64,000 bases of DNA, taken from NCBI RefSeq assembly GCF_026151205.1, contig NC_087078.1, positions 5,535,675 through 5,599,674 of the forward strand, given 5' to 3'. Source of the DNA: Bolinopsis microptera (taxonomy: Eukaryota > Ctenophora > Tentaculata > Lobata > Bolinopsidae). Position 1 is the first letter of the stretch; the number at the start of each line of letters is the position of its first letter. This document shows, piece by piece, positions 24,001-35,600 of the stretch. Made by a program: the position numbers and the translations under genes. The notes under the pieces were generated by a model that did not search any database, was not told the DNA's origin, and saw nothing but the letters and a program-made list of their open reading frames with translations.

Positions 24001-25470
24001 TTATTGCTGTCCTACAAATTTCTTTAATGCCAAATGTCGTCTAAAACACCCTGTTTCGCAAAAATTTCCGGGGGGCTGCGCCCCCCCTAGCCCCCCCCAA
24101 GGGGGGGGGCTAGGATCGTCTCCCAAATTATCAGCATCATCGGCAATTGACTCCTGGATTGGCCCTCCTTGAGTAACAATTTGTCTGCCCGGGTTCATGT
24201 TTTTCAGCCCGAACCTGAACAAAGTTATGTTATCAAATATTTATAATCTCTGAAATCTGAATACCCATAAGAATTAGATCTTGATTTGAAAAGATTTTAT
24301 GACAGATTGCAAGTGGTAGAACCAAATCCAGGCAGAGGCTTAGTTCCTGGGGGAAATTGTGCTTACCTTGTACTGAGTGATTCTCCCGGGACTTTGAACT
24401 TGAAGACCTTGACAGCATCCACAACACCTCGCTGATGTCTCACAATAGCGATGTAGTTTGCTGGTGTAGCCCACACTTTTGCACTCAAGTAGTCCTTGGT
24501 TAAGGCTTCATCATCACTTCCAATATCAATACTAGTGGCCCATCCTGAGGATAATAAATTCAGCCTGATGGTGTTGGGTTATTGTCCTGTAAATGATAAA
24601 GATAACGAACGCAGCTTCGCCATTTGCCCATTTATTTCTATAATGCGAATAATTTTTATCGATACCAGAACCACAATGAAGTATGAACAATTCACAATTT
24701 TTGACATTTCGACATAAAAATTACTTTAATTTTCATTTTTGTCGTGAAATCCCCAAATCGATGGCACAAAATGGCAACACTTAAATCTACCAGTCCCAAT
24801 TCAAAAAGCATGATAATAATTTCTTACCGACAGTGTATCCGAATATGTGTCCGTCGGCAGGATTGATGTTCATCCCCAGGCGCCATGTCCCCAGCTTTTT
24901 CTCACATGACTGAATCTTCTCTGCAAGTACCCCCTGTCTGACATCAAGGGACTGAATCTTCTCTCCAAGAACTCCTTGTCCATCATCAAAGGACTGGATC
25001 TTCTCTCCAAGAACTCCTTGTCTGTCATCAAGGGACTGGATCTTCTCTCCAAGAACTCCTTGTCCGTCATCAAGGGACTGAATCTTCTTTCCAAGAACTC
25101 CTTGTCCGTCATCAAGGGACTGAATCTTCTCTTCAAGAACTCCTTGTCCGTCATCAATCTTTTCTCCAAGAACTCCTTGTCTGTCATCAAGGGACTGGAT
25201 CTTCTCTCCAAGAACTCCTTGTCCGTCATCAATCTTTTCTCCAAGAACTCCTTGTCTGTCATCAAGGGACTGGATCTTCTCTCCAAGAACTCCTTGTCCG
25301 TCATCAAGGGACTGGATCTTTTCTCCAAGAACTCCTTGTCCCTTCTTGAGCTCACTCAGCTCATCTTTTATCGCTTGTAACAGCTGCTTGGTCCCACCCT
25401 TAGACTTCTTTGACTTTGCTGCATATAATACTCCGACTAAAAAAGTTACAAAGATAAGAAACTTCATCAT
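24001..25470 (-). CDS. Secreted coiled-coil protein with 14-residue repeats; C-terminus from a repeat element
   Basis: Three minus-strand exons join in phase: 25470-24828, 24544-24367, 24214-24001 (1035 nt, 344 aa plus stop). Residues 1-17 are a signal peptide. From about residue 44 there are eleven units of GQGVLGEKIQSLDD, two of them shortened to 11 residues (missing QSL), with G/R alternating at position 1. The heptad spacing of V/L/I fits a coiled-coil rod. A C-terminal domain, spread over all three exons (GTWRLGMNINPADGHIFGYT, VWATPANYIAIVRHQRG, FGLKNMNPGRQIV), is a family I do not recognise. The final ~38 residues (PSPPPWGGLGGAQPP onward) are read from a GC-rich dispersed repeat. Stop TAA overlaps AATAAA (CAATAAAC), which could serve as the poly(A) signal. 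Probably extracellular structural protein. Confidence 0.7.
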
Positions 25471-26079
25471 AAATTCGAATTGTAGAAATGATAATTTTGT
25501 TTCTAGTCTCTTATCTACACTTATATAAGTATAAGGTCGTATGAATGGAAAAACCTGATGAGGTGGTTACTATTGTAATTTCTAATTTCTGTCGCGTTAG
25601 AGGATATTTTTCGTGTGATAGTTCATCAAAAATTTGACCAGCCCGTTAAAATTAAATGCAATAATTATAGTCATTATAACTAAGATAAATTACAGACAAC
25701 TGTCTCTCTCACTTTCTCTCTCTGTCGGTTACGGTCAACAGTTTCTGGCCACAAATTTGATGATGTGGTTGAGTTTACTGTTGATAATTTCCTCCATTGT
25801 AAGAAGTATAATATTTATTAATTTGTAAACCTTTATAATTTTAACGTGGCTTCAAGAGGCAGGACACTTCAAAACAGGACCGTGTTGCTATTTTTAGAGA
25901 TTAAATGACAAACTGGGGTCTGAGATAGAACTGTAACATTAGGCATTAGCAGGTGGGAGTGGTCACCATCATAAACCGACAGCACAGTAATTATTAACAT
26001 TAGAGCTTTTCAAATATAAGTTAAACAAAGTCTTGCGTTAATACGTCGATAGGGTGTGGAACTGTGCAATACTGCAATA

Positions 26080-26500
26080 ATAGCACCGGCAGCGCAGCTT
26101 AGCTCCTTTTGCTTCAGCCTCAGCAAAATTTACTGGCTGGCGGTGTTACTAGAACTAGAAGTGGTTTACTTTAAACGGACGGGTCGAGCTCGCGACATTA
26201 AGCTTGATTTGCACGCGTGGCGCATTCCAATATCCAAGCAGCTAGCACGTGACACAATTCAGCCAATCAGAGTACAGAAATCTGCAAAGTTAAAGTTGCA
26301 AACTTTTAATCGGCCGAAAATGAAACTTTTCTGGAAATTTTGAGATAACTCAAATTTACAATGTCCCTAATTTTCCTCCTGGGGAGGTAACCTTAGTTTT
26401 ACGAAACGAACATTTTGTTGAAAACCAGACGTTTCCAGTTTCTATCTCTTTTATTTTCGAAGTTAGGCCCCTACCAGTAAGGTTTTCTGGGTGTAGCTGA
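26080..26500 (-). repeat. Dispersed repeat family R1, copy 2 (inverted)
   Basis: Reverse-orientation copy of 21775-22155. The shared landmark is TCTGCAAAGTTAAAGTTGCA (the inverse of the segment near 21960) and it ends with AGTAAGGTTTTC near 26485. Confidence 0.75.
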
Positions 26501-26932
26501 CGCGGAGTAGGGTATTTTGGTTCAAACTTAAGACTTTAAAGAATTAGAAGTAGCCGTTTTAATCCTCCAAACCTACGACTTTAATGAACTGAAATTAGCT
26601 GTATTTCGCCGTTAAACTAAAGGTTATACTGTTTACTTAAAGTTCATGAGTGGGTCGTAATTAAAAATCCAATTTGACAAGAAGCGGGGCTCATCGGCTC
26701 ACTTAACGTCACTTGTCGGTCAAGCTCAGTTGAGCGACCCTGTCTTGCGACTGGACAGCAACATGAAGCATATGATCCGTGTTTGACTTGTACTAGCCCT
26801 AATTGGGTATTTCGTCATCAGTCATGCGTTTATATGGGCCGCCCGTGGCTTTACGATTTACACCCAGTGACCATTTAAGAAAGTGAAGGTGAACTTTTTC
26901 GCTGTCCAGAAGGCTAATTTTCTTGAGAATTT

Positions 26933-27346
26933 TTAAAATTTTGTTTTTGTGTCGGGATCCATATTGAGATCGACTTGTTTTGATATGTGTTTTATGATAG
27001 ACATATTAGGTGTGTAAATAGGCGCTCTGTAAAGAACGATAGGTTTAATAAGACCATCAAAGAGTGTTGTTAGAGAGCGGAATGATAATTTGGATTTGTT
27101 TACTGAGCTTTTCATGGCATAGAGTGCACGCATGGCTTTCTTTTTGAGCTCAGTTCGGGCATTTGTGAATGAGCCGGATTTGTGTATTTCGATTCCTCGA
27201 TAACAGTATGACTCGACTTCTTCTAACAAGTGATTACCAATTTTGAGGGGAACCGGCTGATGATTATCAAAACGGGCATTAAATTTCATGAGTTTAGTTT
27301 TATCTGCATTAATTTCGACGCCCCATTCCGAGCAGAAATTGTTCAT
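26933..27346 (-). pseudogene. LINE ORF2 fragment (RT thumb region)
   Basis: 137 codons on the minus strand. The order WGVEINADKTKLMKF, YCYRGIEIHKSGSFTNARTE, LFDGLIKPIVLY matches the region just after the RT domain of the large LINE at 34870-35230 (GLEVNIKKTKI, YCYLGIIFHRNGSFTAANTE, LFDSLIKPILLY). It is a diverged relative of that family, truncated at both ends. It abuts the MULE fragment without a gap. Confidence 0.8.
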
Positions 27347-28070
27347 GAGTGACTACGAGAGAGCCCTGATCAACGCTGTGGAGACAACCTGGCCCACTAC
27401 TACCAAGAGAGGATGCTTCTTCCACCACAAGCAAGCACTTTGGAGGAAGATGCAGCAACATGACCTAGTCCCGGAATACAACGCAGAGAACTCAGCAGTA
27501 CGGAAGTACTTTCAGATGATCGGTACTGGATACCTGGACGCAGCTGAGAGAATGGATTCCTTTGCTGACTACTACGAACGTACCTGGGTCGGAACAAAAA
27601 CTTCCTCTTCCCTCTACACACACTGGATCTGGAATCAACGGGATGCTGTCATGGCCGGACTCCCCAGAAGTTCAAACATTGCTGAGGGTTGGCACAACGG
27701 TTTTCGATCCTTGATTGGCTGCACCAGGCACCAACCCTACTATCTGGCGATTTATCGACGTCCTGAAGAAGGAGCAGGATCTAACCCAGTGGAAGATCAA
27801 CCAGAAGATGCTCAGACAACCAACTCCTCGCCGACTGAAGAAGTGGACCGATTACGACCGTCGCTTGAACGCTGTGATTGATTGCTACGATGATTATGAC
27901 AGAATGGACTATTTGAAGTGTGTTGGAACAATGATTTTGATTTTGAATTGTTTTTTGTTGCACTTTAGTTCGTGTCGCACAACAGTCCAGGTAGCGTACT
28001 AAAGCGCGACAGTGTCGGCCTTGAAAATTCTCTGTCGCACTACAGTACGGTGTGCGACACGTACCCTAGT
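27345..28070 (+). mobile_element. MULE transposase C-terminal fragment, frameshifted
   Basis: From 27345 the frame reads SDYERALINAVE, then GCFFHHKQALWRKMQ and SSNIAEGWHNGFRSL, as in MULE transposases. Near 27715-27745 the reading shifts by one frame to NPTIWRFIDVLKKEQ and RRLNAVIDCYDDYDR, which continues the same protein family to ~27930. The upstream catalytic core is missing. After the ORF, GTGTCGCACA (27971) and its inverse TGTGCGACAC (28051) may be remnants of the terminal repeat. A dead copy. Confidence 0.75.
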
Positions 28071-28077
28071 GCGAAAC

Positions 28078-28498
28078 CACATAGTCAACGTTATAAATAG
28101 TATTTTAAACAAAGGATACTTCCTCTCGGAGAAGGGACGATATGATAAGCAGTATTATTTATGCTACAGAGGGCTATTGAAGTTTCCCAATACTTGGATT
28201 CACTAACTGACCGAGTCTGCAGTACTTAACGTTATATCACACTTTTAGTGTTTCTATATTTAACTGCATACTACAATAAAATAACCTTCACTCCTGAAGT
28301 TCACCATTTTAAATAGCAGCAGCGTTCAAGCCCGTCTCAGTAATCAAACGTATGTACATATGTACTAGTAATTTTAGGAACACCTATATTATATTTTGTT
28401 TATATATCATTTATTATATTTTATTTCAACCTTATTTGAGGCTTGAGTAAGGATCGTTTTTTACAAACTTTGAGAAGCAATGTCATATTACATGCATT
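28078..28498 (+). repeat. Dispersed repeat family R3, copy 1
   Basis: About 420 bp starting CACATAGTCAACGTTATAAA and ending near AGCAATGTCATATTACAT. A second copy in direct orientation lies at 36828-37239 with small indels. No ORF is conserved. Confidence 0.85.
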
Positions 28499-30371
28499 AA
28501 GGGGAGATACACCAAAAACGTTTGTGCTCCGAACATCGATTTTATTTTATATTATGGTTAAATAGACAAAAAGAATAAGATTGCACACCTTCACAATTTT
28601 CTAAAAATATTCCCTCATCGAGAAACAAAATATTTTTCTTTTTCGAAAATTTTTAAAATTTGGAGAAGTCTGTCACTGTAATACCGATAGTTCTGCTATT
28701 TTAAAAGTTTTTCGACTGATTTTTTATTGAACATTACTTACAATCCGTACAAGAAGCCATTAAAAGGATTATATAATTGAACGATAAATGACGAAGTTAC
28801 AGACCAAACAAGGTCGAAAAAATAAAAATTGAAATTTTTCCCACTTCTAAAGTTGTACATTTCACCAATCACCCGGGTCAGCAGATATCGCTTCAAAAAT
28901 TCTTGTGAGTGTAGCTGATGATCATATCAAACTTTTTGGAGTAGGATTTCTCTCAGATTTGAGTTTTAAGCTATGCAATGTGGCCTCAAACGACTTAGTA
29001 AAATTCATCGTAAAAAAGGGCAAAAAAGGCAGATTTAAGGCTTAAAATGCCTATAACTCAAAAAGTATCAGTTTTTTTGAAATTATTTTTACAGAATCGT
29101 AATCAACTTGGTAAGACGAATCTTTTAGTACCAAGTAGGTGCTTTTAGAAGACAAATTGTCTTAAATAATTTTCAAGCTCGAACACAAGGGTCCCCCCTT
29201 GAATAAATTTTGTACAAATTGTACACATTTTTTTACAAATTTTGTGTCTTTAAATATTATAAATGTCGTACTAAAAGATTCGAAGCCCATAAGCAAATTT
29301 TTTTTAAATCGGTCGGTGGTAAGTGGTTTAATTGATGGTTTTGTACCAAAAATGTGACATAAAATAGCTTGAGCAGAACGGCAAGAGTTACGGGGCTTGC
29401 TCTCTCTCTCTCTCTCTCATTACTGTATATGTAGCGTCATAATTGGGTTAGCCCAGGAAGATTCGCTGTAATTTTATACCATAAGCTTATTAGGGGAGGA
29501 GGGACTGTTAGTGTTTGGGGTCTGTTTGGACTGCAGAGAGAGAGAGAGAGTTCATACTTTCAACACTACTATATAACAAATAATTTGAGGATGTACCATG
29601 GAAGTCTAGAGTACCCGCAACAAAAAATGCAGCTGTAAACGACTTGGTAACGGGGTGCATGTGAGCTCTGGGGGCCAGTGGCATCAGAAGACTGGCTATC
29701 AGCCTTGAAAATAAGATGAGTTCTTTAGATTCATGTCACATCTGCACTGCATCTTCAATCTCCATCACAATGACACAAACACTTTCTCCTTCACTACCCT
29801 ACCCTACCCTAGCCTAACCCTACCCCTCCCTCCTTTTACCTGTTGCGGGTACTCTGGACTGCATGGACATCCTTGAATAGAGATATTTTATATAGTAGTG
29901 TTGTGGTATTATACTGTGTACATGTATATATATTCTATCCTATATATCAATATATTCTATATCTATATTATATACTGTATCTTTTATATACAAACTTTTC
30001 CTTACCCCCGCCTCCCCTTCCTCTATAAATTGTACTCAAATCCCACACCCAACCTACTATTGACTTACTAAATAACCTCTATATCTCTACATTGGGCCAT
30101 AGCAGTCCACCCCGCTCCCTTCCCCTCCCTCCCCTATTCCACCAAGCACCAACATCTCTCCAAATCACATCATAAACTTTCATGTAATTAGACCTTGTGT
30201 TCCTTTTTTATTTTATTTTGAAAATGATTTTGTTTAACTTTACCTCTTTACCTGATATCACTCACCCCTGTCAAAACTGTGTTACTCTCATTATCTTATT
30301 TTCAGGCTGTTGGTTGGTTTGATGGTGCCCTTGCCCCCATCTCATTATGTGCTCCCTACCATCTATTCTTC
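28499..30371. other. Non-coding stretch leading into the LINE
   Basis: Holds (TC)n at 29400-29418 and (AG)n at 29536-29550, inverses of each other, and a 17-bp inverted pair around GAGTACCCGCAACA (29612) and TGTTGCGGGTACTC (29841). Pyrimidine-rich sequence with CCCTA units follows (29795-29835). The last several hundred bases are probably the 5'UTR of the LINE; its 5' boundary was not determined. Confidence 0.4.
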
Positions 30372-32561
30372 ATGCAAGACAGAACTCTTACTGAAGATAA
30401 TTCTCGATCAACGAGATCGAGAAACAACTCCTCTCCCCTGGATGGAAATGTTATTGACTTTACGAAACCTATCACCATCACAACGCCCGGATGCTATGTG
30501 CTTAGCAATCCTGACTCTGGTTGTAGAATCAGTCTCTTTCAGGATGTGTTTGCAAGCCAACTGTGTGACCAATTTTCCTCTGAAATCGAAAATACTGGCA
30601 CCCTTAAACAGTACAACACAATCCATAGGCAGTCTCAGGCGCCACTTCCAAGACTCTCGTCATGGTTTGGACCCGTAGACTATGCGTTCTCAGGAATCGT
30701 AATGAAAGCTAATTCTGTCTCCCAATGTCCTCGCCTTATTGCAGCATATCAGAACATGGCCGAAAACCTCTTCACACCCAACAACATTGATTGCTCCTCT
30801 GACTGCTTTTTGATAAACCAGTATAGGACTGGACGTGATTCCTGTGGTGAGCACAGTGACAATGAGCCAGAGGTTGACCTCTCAAAACCTGTCGTTACTC
30901 TGTCACTTGGCCAACAGCGCTGCATGCTCATCAGAGAGGCTAAGAACCCTGGAAATGCCATCACAGTCAAACTCGACCAGGGTTCAGTTCTTGTAATGCA
31001 TGGTACTGATTTCCAAAAGAAATATACGCACCAAATACCCAAAGATAATGTGATCACTAATTCACGTATCTCTGTGACCTACAGGACCTGCAGCTCCACT
31101 TTCCTAAGAAACCGAAGTGCCCTATCTACACCCCTGAAAGAGATATCTATCACTCCTATACTCGCCCCCAAGACCCCTGGAGTCTCAGGCTCACCATCGC
31201 TACCTCTGCACAACAGACGTAGATCCTCCTTGTCTCTGTCTAGCTTCTCACAAGTTGACACCAGCTCAGTTGGGTCTCCAGTGGCCAGTAGTTCTCCTTC
31301 CATAACCAGCAGTAAAACATCAGTCTCTGATAGTGATACATTGCCTCTCAGCATAGAAGCCATGCTTGAAGCCATTGATCTAATGAAAGACAAAACCGTG
31401 AAAAGCGAACTTTCTCGCCATGGCAGCACAAACTCTGGAACCCCTCTGCATTGTAAGAAAAGACTGAAGAAAGTTGCGAAAGCATGTCACAAACGCCTGA
31501 GCACGCTTCTTGTTGAGCCTCCAGTAGTCTCAGCTGAGCCCGAATGCGTTACCCATTCCCTCCAAACTTTGGAAAACTCTGTTATTGATCTACAATCCAA
31601 AATAAGTCTACAACATAGCACCCTCCAAACACTTGTCTTATGTTCTGACAGTAATTCCACTCAAAAAGGTAGTGTCAGCCCCCCTAACCTGTCTAATGAA
31701 CTCAACACTATGGACAAGAGACTTGAAAAGTTAGAGGATATAATGAGCAGCATAAACGAAAAACAACATGAAACTGCTACCTCCCTTAAAGCCTTCGAAG
31801 CAGATGTCACTGCAATCAAGAACAAAGTAGATGACTCTAAGGCCTGCCTACAGTCTCTCCAGCTTAATGACCGCACCACCCCATCCAGAAAAAAGCCATC
31901 ACCTCATCCTCAAAACCAGAACCACCCAACCCACAGCCCTAGTAGACAAACGCGAAAACCAAAAAAGGTTCTACTCCTACATGACTCCCAGATGAACAAC
32001 TTTCTACCTGAGTCATTTTCCTCTGGGTTCAAGGTGGAAAAAATGAAAGTAGGCTCTTATTATACTGACATGATAAAAGAGCACTGTATGAGAGATGTCA
32101 TTAAACAGCCAGAGGTCGACTGTTACATTCTCCAGCTTGGAGTCAACGACTACAGATACAGAACCTGCTCTGTTAATAAAGCGATTGAGGATGCAAAATC
32201 AGTCATCGATAAACTCCTCTCGAGCTCCAGTGCAAAGGTTGTCATCTCCCTACCCGCCCCAACCCCTGGATTAATCAGTGAACTTACCAACCAATTTGTC
32301 TCAGAAATAACCCTATTTGTCTCAGCTAAAAGAGGGTTAAGTGACTTTTACCGCCGCCTATATACTGTAAACAATACTGGGAACTTCTCCCGTGCCATCT
32401 CTGCTGCTGAGTCATCCCAAGACTCTCCTAACCCGTTGAAGGAGGACCAACTTCATGTCTCAGAGTATGGTTTGAAAAAACTTTGTTTGAATATTAAACT
32501 TGGCCTATACCGTGCCTTTGGTATGAGATCCCATAGAAAGCAGCCCCCTACAGAGCGTTAG
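30372..32561 (+). CDS. LINE ORF1: AlkB-like dioxygenase, coiled coil, SGNH hydrolase
   Basis: 729 aa from the first ATG. Residues ~30-245 look like an AlkB-type Fe(II)/2-oxoglutarate dioxygenase: iron ligands H161 and D163 (GEHSDNE), distal H220 (THQIPKD) and a closing SRISVTYR with the usual two Arg. A Ser-rich linker (~250-340) and helical segments (~340-510, including MDKRLEKLEDIMSSINEKQH) follow. Residues ~530-725 are an SGNH/GDSL-type esterase: Ser539 in HDSQ, N592 in QLGVND, D692/H695 in DQLHVSEYG. Esterase-bearing ORF1 proteins with coiled coils are known in CR1/L2-type LINEs; AlkB domains repair alkylated nucleic acids in cells and some plant RNA viruses. Here the fusion would act on the element's own RNP, by inference. 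The reading frame stays open upstream to 30279. Confidence 0.85.
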   Translation: MQDRTLTEDNSRSTRSRNNSSPLDGNVIDFTKPITITTPGCYVLSNPDSGCRISLFQDVFASQLCDQFSSEIENTGTLKQYNTIHRQSQAPLPRLSSWFGPVDYAFSGIVMKANSVSQCPRLIAAYQNMAENLFTPNNIDCSSDCFLINQYRTGRDSCGEHSDNEPEVDLSKPVVTLSLGQQRCMLIREAKNPGNAITVKLDQGSVLVMHGTDFQKKYTHQIPKDNVITNSRISVTYRTCSSTFLRNRSALSTPLKEISITPILAPKTPGVSGSPSLPLHNRRRSSLSLSSFSQVDTSSVGSPVASSSPSITSSKTSVSDSDTLPLSIEAMLEAIDLMKDKTVKSELSRHGSTNSGTPLHCKKRLKKVAKACHKRLSTLLVEPPVVSAEPECVTHSLQTLENSVIDLQSKISLQHSTLQTLVLCSDSNSTQKGSVSPPNLSNELNTMDKRLEKLEDIMSSINEKQHETATSLKAFEADVTAIKNKVDDSKACLQSLQLNDRTTPSRKKPSPHPQNQNHPTHSPSRQTRKPKKVLLLHDSQMNNFLPESFSSGFKVEKMKVGSYYTDMIKEHCMRDVIKQPEVDCYILQLGVNDYRYRTCSVNKAIEDAKSVIDKLLSSSSAKVVISLPAPTPGLISELTNQFVSEITLFVSAKRGLSDFYRRLYTVNNTGNFSRAISAAESSQDSPNPLKEDQLHVSEYGLKKLCLNIKLGLYRAFGMRSHRKQPPTER

Positions 32562-32613
32562 ATTAACCCTAAAATTCAAGAAAAAACAAGTATCACGAGA
32601 TCAAGTCGCTGTG

Positions 32614-35600
32614 ATGTCCTGGAACATCCAGGACAGCACAGGAGACGGGTCTAACAAATTTGAAAATAGCGAATTTTTGTCAATCCTCAAACAAGCTAAC
32701 ATTCTTTGTCTTCAAGAAACAAAGAAGCAAGTTAAGATTGAAGGATACCTCTCTTTTAATAGCAACCGCAAAAATTCACGCTCAGGGGGGTCTGCATTCT
32801 TGCTGAAAATGACCTAAGAAAAGGTGTCTCTAGTGTGCTTTGTAATGAATCTGATGACATTATTGTTGTTAAACTGGACATGAACTTTTTTAAACTTGAT
32901 TTTGACCTATTTTTGGTATGTTATTATATTAGCCCTGCATACTCGTCCTATGTCAAGAAGAATCCAGATTATACTGCTAATACCTTCTCTGCTCTTGACT
33001 CTATCTGTACCAGACTACGTCAAAAGGGAGAAGTTATTATGTGTGGCGATGCAAATGCAAGAACTGGAAAACTCCCAGACTATATCCTTTCCTGTAATGC
33101 ACCTGCCATCCATGACATCTATAACGACATTGGACTCGAGCACGACATAGAAGAACCAAGAAACAATTCTGACCTTACAATATCTGAACCCCACTGCCAA
33201 CACTTCCTTGACATGGTTATCAATAACCAACTCAAAATTCTCAATGGTCGTACCCTTGGGGACACCACTGGAAAAATGACCTGTCACAAATACAATGGAA
33301 GCAGTGTGGTTGACTATTTTGTAATCACCTCATGGGCAAGAGATCATGTAAACTCTCTCCAAGTAAAAGAGTTTACATCATACTCTGATCATTGTCCACT
33401 AGTCTTGAAACTCACTACATTTGAACCATTTGTCGCAAACTTCCAGCTCCCAGACTTTTCTAACTTTCCTTGTGGCTATAAGTGGGACAGCAACACCTCC
33501 CATTCACTATTTAAAAAAGCCCTTACCTCGCCCGAAATTATCAACAATCTGGAAAGCATTGTGACAAATGAATTTAGCAGTACTCTGGAGGGCAATCACG
33601 AACTGAACGATGCAGTCATAAAATGTCTCCACAGTGCTGCTGATATAGCCCTAAAAGTGAAAAAGCCTCCCAAAAATTCTGCCCGTAAAAAATGGTTTGA
33701 CCCACAAGTCAACTCCTCGCGGCGGAACCTTAATAGGCTAGCAAATCGGCTTGGTAGTAAGCACTGTAACAGTATCCTCAGACGAGAATACTTTAAGCAA
33801 CGCAACAAGCATAGCAATTTTGTAAACAGTAAGAAAGTAGCATTCCTTAAGAAGCTAAATGAAGCTATAGAAGAAGGTCACATACTCGACTGGAAAAAAT
33901 TTAAACGGCTCAAACAAGAACATGACACTAGCCCCTTACTTGACAAATTTGATTTAGCTAGCTTCCATGACTTCTTTGCATCCCTTTATAAAAAACCAGA
34001 CCAGGAGCCAGATCTCACTCACCACAATCACAAACATTACCCTGAACCACCAGATCTGGATATCCTAAATAAGCTCATGTCAGAATCTGAAGTGACCTCT
34101 GCCATCAAAAATCTCAAAAAAGGTAAAAGTTGCTCAAACGACTTGATATCCAACGAGATGCTTCAGAGCGTGACTCCGCTTTGTCTCAAAGCCATCCTCA
34201 AAAACTTCAACCACTCACTGGTCTCCGGTTACTATCCATGGCACACCAGCATCATTACTCCTATTTACAAGTCTGGCAACCCTTTCAGCCCGGACAACTA
34301 CAGAGCAATAGCTGTTGGTAGCTGTATGGGTAAACTGTTTTCTAGCATCTTACTTGAGCGTCTCCTGCACTTCAAAAAGCTCTACTGCCCTGACCCAAAA
34401 GAACAACTAGGGTTCTCGAAGGGTGCTCAAACAAATGACCACGTTTTTACCCTTAAGACAGTCATTGACAAATATACCAAGGTTAAGAAAGCTCGCATCT
34501 ATGCATGCTTTGTTGATCTAAGAAAGGCCTTTGACACTGTATGTAGGGACCTCCTTCTGCACAAAATCACATGCCTTGGAATAACTGGAAACTTCTTCAA
34601 TTGCCTAAGTGATATGTATAGAAACTCAATAGCTCATATAAAAATCTCCAAACTCTTGTCCCCTAATATTGACATTGGAAAAGGAACAGAGCAGGGACAC
34701 CCCCTATCACCGGACCTTTTTAAAATCTATATCAACGACTTGTCATCTCTCCTGAAATCTGTTGCTGATTATCCTATTCTAGCTGACGTCCTAATATCAC
34801 ATCTGCTCTGGGCTGACGATCTTGTCCTACTTGCCCTAAGTCCCAAGGCCTTGCAAGACAATATAAACATCCTATTCGACTTCTGTAACTCTATGGGCCT
34901 TGAAGTAAACATTAAAAAAACCAAGATTCTCATATTCTGCCCTCCTAAAAGAAAACAATCCTATGAAACATTCATTTTGGGAGGCCAGCCCATCCAACAC
35001 ACCGAAAAATACTGCTATCTTGGCATTATATTCCACAGAAATGGATCTTTTACAGCAGCAAATACTGAACTGAGGGCCAAGGCTCTCCGTGCTCTCTATG
35101 GCCTCAAAGGCAATATCGTCAAAGATGCCCTCTCTCACCGTTCACTATACATTCTATTTGACTCTCTAATAAAACCGATACTGCTCTATGGCTGCCAAAT
35201 CTTATGTCCTCACTCAAAAACCATGAGATACCTCTCCAAAACAGATAGCAAAGCCAACCCCCAGCATACTCTCAGGTACATCTCACAAGACCACTATGAA
35301 AGATTCCACCTTAGGTTTATCAAGTGGTCCTTGTCTGTCCATTCAAAAGCATCAAATATAGGCTGCTGGGGCGAAAGTGGGCGCCACCCCCTCTTCTTTG
35401 AAGCCTGCAAACTTGCAATAGATTTCTATAGTCGCCTTGAAAGCACTGAAAATGAACTTCTCTCCGCTGCATTTCACGAGCAGATTATGCTGGGCCTTCC
35501 TTGGTACACCAACATCTCTAATCTTCTCACCAAATATAACTTCCCCCACTCATCCTCTTCAAAATCCAAGCTCTCTACCCAAATCAGTCACAACATGAGG

